A stretch of DNA of 36,794 bases, taken from the NCBI GenBank assembly GCA_051859825.1, contig JBHYFA010000023.1, positions 1 through 36,794 on the forward strand, written 5' to 3'. Source of the stretch: CSBr16-58 sp051859825 (GTDB lineage Bacteria > Bacteroidota > Bacteroidia > Flavobacteriales > Schleiferiaceae). The notes below the pieces were generated by a model that was given only the letters and a program-made list of their open reading frames with translations, searched no databases and was not told the origin of the DNA. A program made the position numbers and the translations under genes. Shown piece by piece: positions 1-6,682 of the stretch. Within the stretch, counting starts at the first letter, position 1, and every line of letters starts with the position of its first letter.

Positions 1-2
1 AA

Positions 3-119
3 GTTCAAACAATTGTTTTGGCGTTTAAGAAAGGCTTAGCCATTTCGTTAATTTCTGAAATAGTTCGTATTCCTGAGGAAGAAATAGAGCGTATTTTAAA
101 GGAAGAGGATTTGCTTTAG
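3..119 (+). CDS. 3' end of an Rpn/PD-(D/E)XK nuclease-type transposase-like gene (partial)
   Basis: Frame 3 is open from the window edge for 38 codons and ends in TAG. The peptide contains KKGLAISLISEIVRIPEEEI, a short amphipathic helix-turn-helix-like tail. From memory this resembles the C-terminus of Rpn recombination-promoting nuclease and related PD-(D/E)XK transposase-like proteins of Bacteroidota, which end in a 'GL..ELI...TGLS.EEI..L' pattern. The catalytic part lies outside the window, so it cannot be checked. The repeat-rich, decayed DNA that follows fits a mobile or accessory edge. I am fairly sure it is coding and moderately sure of the family. Confidence 0.5.
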   Translation, partial: VQTIVLAFKKGLAISLISEIVRIPEEEIERILKEEDLL

Positions 120-253
120 ATTCTATTAATTTTTTGAAAAGACGGGAGGTTTTATTCCGTTTTTACATTTGTACCTACTACAAAAACCCTCAATAAGTGG
201 ATTTAACAAAACACGATTACGCAGAAGGCCAGCGGGTAGCGATAAGGTTATGA

Positions 254-370
254 AATCAAGGTTATTTGGGCTCCATAGAATGGGTTACCAACGCCGATGC
301 CCGCCAGGTAGAATACTTCTGGGACACCCTAAACATAATTAGTTACATTAGGCTTTTTGAAAACAAATAA
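254..370 (+). pseudogene. Possible decayed coding fragment
   Basis: A 38-codon open frame runs between a TGA and a TAA and has no ATG. Its peptide (containing WVTNADARQVEYFWDTLNII) has the composition of real protein, rich in Trp, Tyr and amphipathic helix patterns. A similar coding-looking stretch in the same frame just upstream (DYAEGQRVAIRL, ending at the TGA) suggests one frame interrupted by a stop. I do not recognise the family. It could be a remnant related to the neighbouring transposase-like gene, or chance. Confidence 0.25.
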
Positions 371-462
371 AGCATTTATAGCACAAGTATTTACTTCGCA
401 AAAAACACATTTACCACGCATTCATGAAAATGTTGCTGCTTTGTAGTTGTTTCTCATGTCCC

Positions 463-524
463 AACCACGAAAGGCACGAAAACACACGAAAATGTTGCTT
501 CCAACAGTTGCAGCGTGTAAACTT
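463..524 (+). repeat. ACGAAA-type dispersed repeat, left copy
   Basis: The stretch begins AACCACGAAAGGCACGAAA and continues through CGAAAATGTTGCTTC to GTAAACTT. The same order of blocks appears in the same orientation at 36728-36784. A small hairpin inside it (493-506: TGTTG, loop CTTC, CAACA) is also present in the right copy. Repeats of this CCACGAAAGGCACGAAA type recur in intergenic DNA of many bacteria (recollection, not searched). Confidence 0.6.
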
Positions 525-626
525 ATCTTCAAAAAACGTGTATGACTAAATCAATTTTCCCCGGTTTTCGTAAAAAGTTCAGAAAGCTGTGATGAAAAAA
601 TAATTGGTAAATCGTATCTAGGAAAA

Positions 627-1748
627 TCAACAAAACAAATCCGCCGCAAGACCATCAGCGGAAAACCAATATTCGACCTTCAAACAAACCCGACTGCCAT
701 CATATTCAAAAGCATCAGCTTGCGGGTGGGATTGCAAATTGTGTAAAAGCTGCTGATGATATGTGAGTCCAAAATCGTCTTTGATTTGCTGTAAATCAAT
801 GCCGGAGGCCGTTCGCAAGCCTAGCATAATGACTTCGTTGAAACTGGATTCCTGAGACAACTCTTCGCTCTCAACTTCAGGTTTTGCCTGCTTCATCCCT
901 TTCACGTATTTGATGTTGTTAGAGACGTTCCAACTGCGGATATTTCCTTTGAAAGAGTGCGCTGAAGGGCCTAGTCCAAGATACAGCTTTCGGCTCCAAT
1001 AGGCGCTATTGTGCACTGCCTTATGTCCGGGCAAAGCATAATTAGAAACCTCATAATGTTCGTAACCAGCTTGGGTAAGCAATTCATGGGCTTCAAGAAA
1101 CTCCCGGTACTGCTGCTCTTCATTGGGAGCGGCTGTTTTGCCTTTTTGAATTTGGTGGTGCAAAGCAGTGCGCTCCTCTACCGTGAGGGCATAAAGGGAA
1201 AGATGCGGAATGCCCTGCTCAATGACCCAAGAGATTTGATTGCGCCATTCTGCTTCCGTCATTTCGGGCATACCGTAAATAAAATCAACGGTGTAACTGC
1301 GAAACCCCGCTTTTTTCAAACGGGTGGGCAAATTCAGGATATCTGCACTCGTATGCGTACGATTCATCCAGCGAAGATCGGTGTCGCGCAAACTCTGAAA
1401 ACCCACACTCAAACGGTTGATTCCCGCCTCGCGCAAGTCGTGCAAATAGGCATCATTAGCGTCGTCGGGGTTGAGTTCAAAAGTAAGCTCGATAGGCTCC
1501 AAGCGGAAATGATTGCGTAAAGCTTCCATGATGCGCTGTAACTCATCAATCTTGAGCAGTGAGGGTGTACCCCCTCCGAAATAAATGGAGTGGAAGCTGG
1601 TGCTTGCCCATTCCTCAGAGCGATGTTGCATTTCCAATATTAGTGCGTCGAGGAAATCCGCCTTTCCCGCAAGCTGAGTGGAAAAGTGAAAATCACAATA
1701 GGTGCAAGCCTTACGGCAAAAGGGGATATGCAGGTAAATGCCGGCCAT
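627..1748 (-). CDS. hemW: Heme chaperone HemW (oxygen-independent coproporphyrinogen oxidase-like radical SAM protein)
   Basis: This 373-residue radical SAM protein carries the cluster motif CxxxCxxC as C11, C15 and C18 (HIPFCRKACTYCDFHF) and a GGGTPS SAM-binding motif near residue 59. Length and N-terminus match HemW, which binds heme and delivers it to respiratory proteins; it is often annotated as HemN-like, but true HemN is longer and has an N-terminal extension that is absent here. Its ATG overlaps the stop of the histidine kinase gene in TAATG, so the two are translationally coupled. It is the last gene of a three-gene minus-strand unit. No terminator is obvious after it. Confidence 0.93.
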   Translation of the reverse strand: MAGIYLHIPFCRKACTYCDFHFSTQLAGKADFLDALILEMQHRSEEWASTSFHSIYFGGGTPSLLKIDELQRIMEALRNHFRLEPIELTFELNPDDANDAYLHDLREAGINRLSVGFQSLRDTDLRWMNRTHTSADILNLPTRLKKAGFRSYTVDFIYGMPEMTEAEWRNQISWVIEQGIPHLSLYALTVEERTALHHQIQKGKTAAPNEEQQYREFLEAHELLTQAGYEHYEVSNYALPGHKAVHNSAYWSRKLYLGLGPSAHSFKGNIRSWNVSNNIKYVKGMKQAKPEVESEELSQESSFNEVIMLGLRTASGIDLQQIKDDFGLTYHQQLLHNLQSHPQADAFEYDGSRVCLKVEYWFSADGLAADLFC

Positions 1749-2929
1749 TAGCGCTTTTTAACCATGGATTTGGGAGATACTTTTTTGAGCAATTGCACGC
1801 GAAAAACCGTTCCCTTGCCTATTTCCGACTGCGAAACAAAGATTTTTCCTCCGTGATAATCATTGATGATGCGTCGCGACAAGCTCAGACCTAATCCCCA
1901 GCCTCGGGTTTTGGTGGTATATCCCGGACGAAAAATGGCCTTATGCTTACTCCGCGGAATGCCTTTACCCGAATCTATCACTTCCACAAAAAAATAGGTG
2001 GGCTGCTCACCAATAATCACTTTCACCGAACCCTTACCCTGTATGGAATCTACCCCGTTGCGAATAAGATTCTCGATTACCCACTGAAAAAGTGGAAGAT
2101 TGAGAGGGACATCTTTAGCCTTCAATCGCTCGGAAACTGCGAGTTCCAAGGATATCTTTTTGGGCAACCTACTCTGCAAATAAAAGATAATATCTTGCAC
2201 AGCGAGGAAGAGGTTTTCGTTTTTCAACTGCGGCACTGAACCAATTTTGGAAAAGCGATCGGTAATGCGGTTGAGACGGTCAATATCTTTTTCTATTTCT
2301 TGTACAATATCTTCCCCTACTCCTTTCATGCGCAGTATTTCCACCCAGCCCATTAGGGAAGAGAGTGGTGTGCCTATTTGGTGCGCTGTCTCCTTAGCCA
2401 AACCCGTCCAAACCCTATCCTGCTCGGCTTTTCTACTACTTGAGAAAGTTACGTAGGCGATAACGAGAAAAGAGGCTATCACACCGAGAAGTACGCGAGG
2501 GTAAATACCTAGTTGACGTAAAACGGTAGAAGAGTCGTAATAGACTTCGTTTATTTGCCCTCCACCAATATTAATTTCGATGGGTTCATTGGCGCTCTTG
2601 AGTTTTTGGAGGTACTTATTTAAGTCTTCTTCCGAATGTTGGTGGCGCTCCGGTATGTTTCGCGAGGTAATGATTTCACCGTCGGAATCCACTAAAATGA
2701 TGGGAATGGTGGTATTACTCTGGCTAACCATGTTGGCCAGCGTAACGTCCTCACCCGTTTCAGCCCGGGAGATGGTACGAATGCTCTGCGCCCACATTTC
2801 CATTTTCTTCTGCTCTTCAAGCCGCAATTCATCCAAAAAAGACTCGGTATAAATGAGGGTTGCCGCACCAATTACTATGGCAAATATGAGCAGTAGTGCC
2901 TTCCAAAGATTTTTATAGCTATAGATCAT
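1748..2929 (-). CDS. Orphan membrane sensor histidine kinase
   Basis: A 393-residue protein with two membrane segments (about 10-28 and 146-162) flanking a ~115-residue periplasmic sensor region. The HisKA helix has phospho-acceptor H183 in AHQIGTPLSS. The HATPase domain shows the N box (ENLIRNG, N287), the G1 box (IDSGKGIP, about 318-325) and the G2 box (GWGLGLSLS, about 343-351). There is no HAMP domain and no adjacent response regulator, so the partner is encoded elsewhere. It overlaps the upstream glycosyltransferase gene by four bases (ATGA) and the downstream hemW by one. The signal sensed is not apparent. Confidence 0.9.
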   Translation of the reverse strand: MIYSYKNLWKALLLIFAIVIGAATLIYTESFLDELRLEEQKKMEMWAQSIRTISRAETGEDVTLANMVSQSNTTIPIILVDSDGEIITSRNIPERHQHSEEDLNKYLQKLKSANEPIEINIGGGQINEVYYDSSTVLRQLGIYPRVLLGVIASFLVIAYVTFSSSRKAEQDRVWTGLAKETAHQIGTPLSSLMGWVEILRMKGVGEDIVQEIEKDIDRLNRITDRFSKIGSVPQLKNENLFLAVQDIIFYLQSRLPKKISLELAVSERLKAKDVPLNLPLFQWVIENLIRNGVDSIQGKGSVKVIIGEQPTYFFVEVIDSGKGIPRSKHKAIFRPGYTTKTRGWGLGLSLSRRIINDYHGGKIFVSQSEIGKGTVFRVQLLKKVSPKSMVKKR

Positions 2930-3999
2930 TTCCAGGAGGGGTTCTGTGCCTTAGGCTTGAATATATATGCATAAATGGCGTCGAAGCCCACAGCACAAAC
3001 GTAAAGTGGATACATAAGCGCCGTGATAAAATACACGCGCATCAGCCTCGATTGTTGATATTTCATAGTGATGTATTGCAAAACAAAAACGTCAGCTATT
3101 AGTTTTATTGTCCACACTCCCAGCCAAGCCTTAAAAGCCCACGTCCACCCCACCAACTGGAAAAAGGAAATCATCAGTACTAGGAGGGCAATCAACTGAG
3201 GTAGCGTGCGTGAATAATGCGGCGTTTTCGATGCCCAGCGGGTTCTCTGCTTCCAAAAAGCATCGATACTATCAGGTACATCGGTAAATACTGCGGCTTG
3301 AGCACTCGAAGCGTAGCACACCTTGCGCTGAAGTTTCTTCGCCGCTTCAAGTAAAAACATATCGTCGCCGGAAGGTAGGGCGAAATCGGAACGCACTTCC
3401 AGACTATCTTCCCACAACTTTTTGGTAAACATACTATTAGCTCCATTGGCCATGAGTGGATATCCTGTATTAAACGCGCCTTCGGTAACCGCCTGCAAAC
3501 TAAACCATTCCAAAGCCAACATTGAGGAAAATAAAGCCCGGGATGTCTTTTTTGGAATCACCGGTCCGGAAACAAATTCTGCCTGATCGGCATAGGCTCG
3601 CATCGTGTACAGCCAATTTTTTTCGGGAACCACATCGGCATCTAGGGTAGCAATGATAGGTCGAGTGGCATTTTCTATTCCCAAGCGCAAACCCGCTTTT
3701 TTTCCGATGGCTTTTTGATGCAAAATACGTGCTTGAGGCAAACTTTCCGCAATCAGGTCTTCTCCCCCGTCGGTAGATCCATCGTTAACGAAGATGATTT
3801 CCACCTCATTCTGGTAAGCTTGTAAATACCGGGATAATTCTGGCAAATGCGTGGCTTCATTTCGAAATACTACCACGAGAGCAACATCTTTAAGGCTATT
3901 AGCCCTTTGACCATCGCTAAGTTTGATGTGCAAGCGCCAATAGATAACCAGTGCGGCATAGATAAATGTGGAGAATAAAACCAGATTGGTGAGCGACAT
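2926..3999 (-). CDS. Membrane-bound family 2 glycosyltransferase
   Basis: A 357-residue GT-A enzyme. An N-terminal membrane segment (about 5-21) is followed by the GT2 core: FRNEATHLP, VNDGSTDGG (D73), the metal-binding LDADVVP (D120, D122), GDD (211-213) and the QRTRW motif (251-255) typical of processive or membrane-anchored GT2 enzymes. The C-terminus has three hydrophobic segments (about 268-345). It probably transfers a sugar from a nucleotide donor to a lipid or envelope acceptor at the inner membrane; donor and acceptor cannot be told. It is the first gene of the unit with the histidine kinase and hemW and is divergent from ruvC. Confidence 0.88.
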   Translation of the reverse strand: MSLTNLVLFSTFIYAALVIYWRLHIKLSDGQRANSLKDVALVVVFRNEATHLPELSRYLQAYQNEVEIIFVNDGSTDGGEDLIAESLPQARILHQKAIGKKAGLRLGIENATRPIIATLDADVVPEKNWLYTMRAYADQAEFVSGPVIPKKTSRALFSSMLALEWFSLQAVTEGAFNTGYPLMANGANSMFTKKLWEDSLEVRSDFALPSGDDMFLLEAAKKLQRKVCYASSAQAAVFTDVPDSIDAFWKQRTRWASKTPHYSRTLPQLIALLVLMISFFQLVGWTWAFKAWLGVWTIKLIADVFVLQYITMKYQQSRLMRVYFITALMYPLYVCAVGFDAIYAYIFKPKAQNPSWK

Positions 4000-4003
4000 A
4001 CCG

Positions 4004-4011
4004 TACTTTTG
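4004..4011 (+). promoter_or_regulatory. Candidate -7 box for ruvC
   Basis: TACTTTTG matches the Bacteroidota TAnnTTTG element. The nearest upstream TTG (3986-3988) is only 15 nt away, shorter than the usual 17-20. The implied transcript starts near 4018, about 30 nt before the first ATG of ruvC. Confidence 0.45.
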
Positions 4012-4028
4012 TTCGTTGTAATACCGGG

Positions 4029-4036
4029 CAAAGCTA
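4029..4036 (-). promoter_or_regulatory. Candidate -7 box for the glycosyltransferase-kinase-hemW unit
   Basis: The plus-strand CAAAGCTA reads TAGCTTTG on the minus strand, matching TAnnTTTG. The predicted start of transcription near 4022 lies about 22 nt before the glycosyltransferase ATG. The -33 TTG is not clean: TCG stands at the expected spacing. Confidence 0.4.
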
Positions 4037-4049
4037 CGCGCGGGAATGC

Positions 4050-4631
4050 ATGAATCGAAAATTAATGGCTACAAAGGTAAAAGAGCGACGCATATTGGGA
4101 ATCGACCCCGGAACCACAGTGATGGGTTTTGGGGTAATTGAGGGGGACTTTAGGAAATCAAAGCTCATAGAATTGAACATCGTTTCCATGCGCAAGCTCA
4201 CCGACCCCATGGAGAAACTCAAGCGCATTTTTGAATCAACGCTGGAAATCATCGAAGAGTACTTACCCGATGAGATGGCGGTAGAAGCACCATTTTTTGG
4301 CAAAAATGTACAGTCGATGCTCAAACTTGGCAGGGCTCAAGGCGTAGTAATTGCGGCCGCCATGTACAAAAACATACCCATCACCGAATATTCGCCTAGA
4401 AAAATCAAACAATCCATTACGGGAAAAGGAAGTGCGTCTAAAGAGCAAGTTGCCGCAGCTTTGGGATTCCACCTCGACATGAGTGGTTTTTCCTCTAAAA
4501 CCTTAGACGCTACGGACGCGGTGGCAGTTGCGCTCTGTCACATGTTTCAAAACCGCATTCCCACGCAGGGGGCTTCGCACTCTGGCTGGGAGGCTTTTGT
4601 GAGAAACAATCCGGGGAGGGTGAAGGGGTAG
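4050..4631 (+). CDS. ruvC: Holliday junction resolvase RuvC
   Basis: A 193-residue RNase H-fold endonuclease that resolves Holliday junctions with RuvAB. The acidic catalytic set is visible: GIDPGT (first Asp, about residue 19), VEAPFFGKN (Glu, about 75), and the C-terminal LDATDAVAVALCH with two aspartates. Length is usual for the family with a short tail. A second ATG five codons in (4065, giving MATKVKERR...) is an equally plausible start. It converges on the HIT gene with only 9 bp between the stops, and ruvAB are not in the window. Confidence 0.95.
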   Translation: MNRKLMATKVKERRILGIDPGTTVMGFGVIEGDFRKSKLIELNIVSMRKLTDPMEKLKRIFESTLEIIEEYLPDEMAVEAPFFGKNVQSMLKLGRAQGVVIAAAMYKNIPITEYSPRKIKQSITGKGSASKEQVAAALGFHLDMSGFSSKTLDATDAVAVALCHMFQNRIPTQGASHSGWEAFVRNNPGRVKG

Positions 4632-4640
4632 CCTACCGAT

Positions 4641-5036
4641 TTAGGAAATATTATCAGAAATCTGCACGGCTAATTGTGCAAGTTCTTCATGACTCACGCC
4701 CTGCAAAGGCCGGGAGAAATCCATGTCACCTTCTTTTTGAATGGGAATAAGGTGGATGTGTGCGTGCGGAACTTCTAGTCCGTAAACAGTCACCCCCACT
4801 CGATTACATTCAACGGTTTTTTCAATGGCAGCAGCAATTGTGCGGGCAAACTGCCACAGATTTGTATAAACATCTTCAGGAAGATCGAAGAGTTTATCCA
4901 CTTCAACCTTAGGAACCAACAACACATGTCCTTTTTGGAGCGGACGAATATCCATGAATGCGATAGCATACTGGTTCTCGGCTACCTTATGGCAGGGTAT
5001 ATCGCCTTGAATGATTTTGGTGAAGATGGAGGGCAT
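4641..5036 (-). CDS. HIT family nucleotide hydrolase
   Basis: A 131-residue histidine triad protein. The nucleotide-binding and catalytic triad HAHIHLIP places H91, H93 and H95 at the expected distance from the C-terminus, and D29 sits in the usual FMDIRP context. HIT proteins hydrolyse purine nucleoside phosphoramidates or dinucleotides; the exact substrate is unknown. Its start codon directly abuts the greA stop codon, so the two are probably co-translated. Confidence 0.93.
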   Translation of the reverse strand: MPSIFTKIIQGDIPCHKVAENQYAIAFMDIRPLQKGHVLLVPKVEVDKLFDLPEDVYTNLWQFARTIAAAIEKTVECNRVGVTVYGLEVPHAHIHLIPIQKEGDMDFSRPLQGVSHEELAQLAVQISDNIS

Positions 5037-5513
5037 TTAAATCATTTTTATATCCATTACCTCAAATGACATAACGCCATTAGGCACCTGAATTTGCGCT
5101 TCTTCGCCTACTTTTTTACCTAATAAGCCTTTCCCGATAGGGCTATTTACCGAGATCTTACCTGCACGCAAATCTGCCTCTGATTCGCTTACTAGAGTAT
5201 AGGTCATGGTGGCATTATTGGTTTTATTCTTAAGAGTAACGGTTGATAGTACCATTACCTTAGAGTTATCCATTTGGGACTTATCAAGCACACGAGCATT
5301 AGCTAGTAGATCTTCCATTTTAGAAATCTTCAATTCCAAAAGACCTTGAGCCTCTTTGGCGGCGTCGTATTCAGCATTCTCAGATAGATCGCCTTTGTCG
5401 CGCGCCTCGGCAATTTGCGCGGAGATTTTTGGACGTTCAACGCTCTTTAGTTGCTCCAACTCTAGCTTCAATTTCTGATAACCCTCAGGTGTATAATAAG
5501 ATACTTTGCTCAT
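5037..5513 (-). CDS. greA: Transcription elongation factor GreA
   Basis: A 158-residue factor that enters the RNA polymerase secondary channel and stimulates cleavage of backtracked RNA. The N-terminal coiled-coil hairpin (about 9-75) bears the tip acidic residues D42 and E45 in GDLSENAEYD. The C-terminal FKBP-like domain ends in a typical PNGVMSFEVMDIK. Length is normal. It must have a promoter of its own in the ~40 nt between the upstream terminator and its ATG, but I could not identify a good match there. Confidence 0.96.
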   Translation of the reverse strand: MSKVSYYTPEGYQKLKLELEQLKSVERPKISAQIAEARDKGDLSENAEYDAAKEAQGLLELKISKMEDLLANARVLDKSQMDNSKVMVLSTVTLKNKTNNATMTYTLVSESEADLRAGKISVNSPIGKGLLGKKVGEEAQIQVPNGVMSFEVMDIKMI

Positions 5514-5552
5514 AAGCCCACGGTTTAAATAATTTACTTGTTTCTAAAACAC

Positions 5553-5579
5553 AAAAAAAAGACCATGCGAGATGGTCTT
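5553..5579 (-). terminator. Rho-independent terminator after the surface module
   Basis: On the minus strand the stem AAGACCAT/ATGGTCTT (plus 5559-5566 and 5572-5579) with a five-base loop is followed by a run of eight T. It ends transcription of the PorV-like gene and separates it from greA. Confidence 0.85.
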
Positions 5580-5611
5580 CTTTTATGAGGGTGCAAAGAT
5601 AGGTTGAATTT

Positions 5612-6655
5612 TTAAAACATAACGCGGATTCCTGTGCTGTATGTTCCCATAAATGGTGCACGGGTAGCGCGGTATGCAAAATCAAGCGCAAAGCGTGTAT
5701 TATCGCCTTCTGAGAGGGGTAGGTCAACAGACAATCCAGCAGCTAAACCGGTGAAGGCATTCGTATTCATTCCGTCAACTCTATCGTCGAAGAAGATATA
5801 TCCACCTCTAAGCATAAACTTCTCTTGGAAGGCAAATTCACCACCTACGTGGTATTCATCCTTTTGAAAAGAGTTTGAATTGAAGGTACCCATCAAAGTA
5901 AAGCGGAGATCCTGACCCAAATCAAAATCGTAGGCACCACCTAAGTTAAGGGTAGAAGGCAATTCAAAGGCTGCTGATCTACTTTGCCAAGATTGAGAAA
6001 AAGTTTGACCTGGGGCTTGAAGCGTAACGTCAAAACCGTCACCGCTAAAAGCAACAGATGGTCCGATATTCTTCAAATTAATACCAAATCTAACCTGCTT
6101 ACGAGAACCTGTTACGTACTGAACACCGGCATCGATACAAAGCGCGGTTGCGGAAAGGTTACTAATAGCTTGGTTAAAAACCTTGAGGTTAACACCACCA
6201 AAAATAGATTCCGTAAACTTTTGGGCATAAGACATCGTAATGATGGAGGTATTTGGACTAAAAGTACCCAATCCACCATCGGGGTTATTCACCGTACGAA
6301 CGTCGATATCACCATAGTTCACCGAAGTGAGTGATAGACCAAGTACGCCGTTAGCACCAACTTTTTGGGTAAGACCAAAAGCGTTGATAAAAACGTCTGC
6401 ACCGACCATCCATTGGGTATTGGTAAATGCGACTTCGGTACCTTCGGTAAATGCTGTACCAGCGATATTCATAAAAATGGCCTCTACGCCACGAGCTCCG
6501 GCCACGTTAGCATTGTTCATACCCGCATTCATAGCCCACGGATTAATGAGTAGCTCGGAAGCTCCGGCAGAACCAACCCGTTGTGGGTTACCGCCAAATA
6601 AAGGCATACTTACGATGCACAGGCCTAAAGCCAGAACCTTTAGTGGTTTAATCAT
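5612..6655 (-). CDS. PorV/PorQ-family outer-membrane protein
   Basis: A 347-residue protein with a signal peptide (about 1-21) followed by a FadL-like beta-barrel rich in alternating hydrophobic strands and ending in GIRVMF, a typical barrel C-terminus. The N-terminus after cleavage (NPQRVGSAGASELLINPWA) is characteristic of the PorV/PorQ family. In T9SS, PorV shuttles substrates bearing a C-terminal signal from the translocon to the attachment complex. This gene follows by 27 nt a gene for a protein with a T9SS-like C-terminal domain, so it may be that protein's dedicated carrier or anchor (inference). It may equally be a general PorV paralogue. Confidence 0.82.
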   Translation of the reverse strand: MIKPLKVLALGLCIVSMPLFGGNPQRVGSAGASELLINPWAMNAGMNNANVAGARGVEAIFMNIAGTAFTEGTEVAFTNTQWMVGADVFINAFGLTQKVGANGVLGLSLTSVNYGDIDVRTVNNPDGGLGTFSPNTSIITMSYAQKFTESIFGGVNLKVFNQAISNLSATALCIDAGVQYVTGSRKQVRFGINLKNIGPSVAFSGDGFDVTLQAPGQTFSQSWQSRSAAFELPSTLNLGGAYDFDLGQDLRFTLMGTFNSNSFQKDEYHVGGEFAFQEKFMLRGGYIFFDDRVDGMNTNAFTGLAAGLSVDLPLSEGDNTRFALDFAYRATRAPFMGTYSTGIRVMF

Positions 6656-6682
6656 AACACTATCTTCTTGTAATGCAAATTA

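Larger units (their letters stand above)
120..626. other. Intergenic accessory DNA with a decayed coding remnant and ACGAAA repeats
   Basis: There is no intact gene here. The stretch holds a short open frame without an ATG (254-370) and an ACGAAA-type repeat (463-524). No convincing terminator follows hemW, which ends at the right border on the minus strand. A TAnnTTTG-like octamer at 164-171 lacks a correctly spaced TTG and is probably chance. Confidence 0.6.

Noticed and set aside
164..171. TACATTTG as a promoter in the left intergenic region
   Set aside because: The nearest TTG is 27 nt upstream and no gene follows on the plus strand.
627..1748. True oxygen-independent coproporphyrinogen oxidase HemN
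   Set aside because: The protein is shorter and starts directly at the cluster motif, as HemW does.
1011..1894. Long open frames antisense to hemW and the histidine kinase
   Set aside because: The opposite strand encodes clear conserved proteins; these frames show no recognisable motifs.
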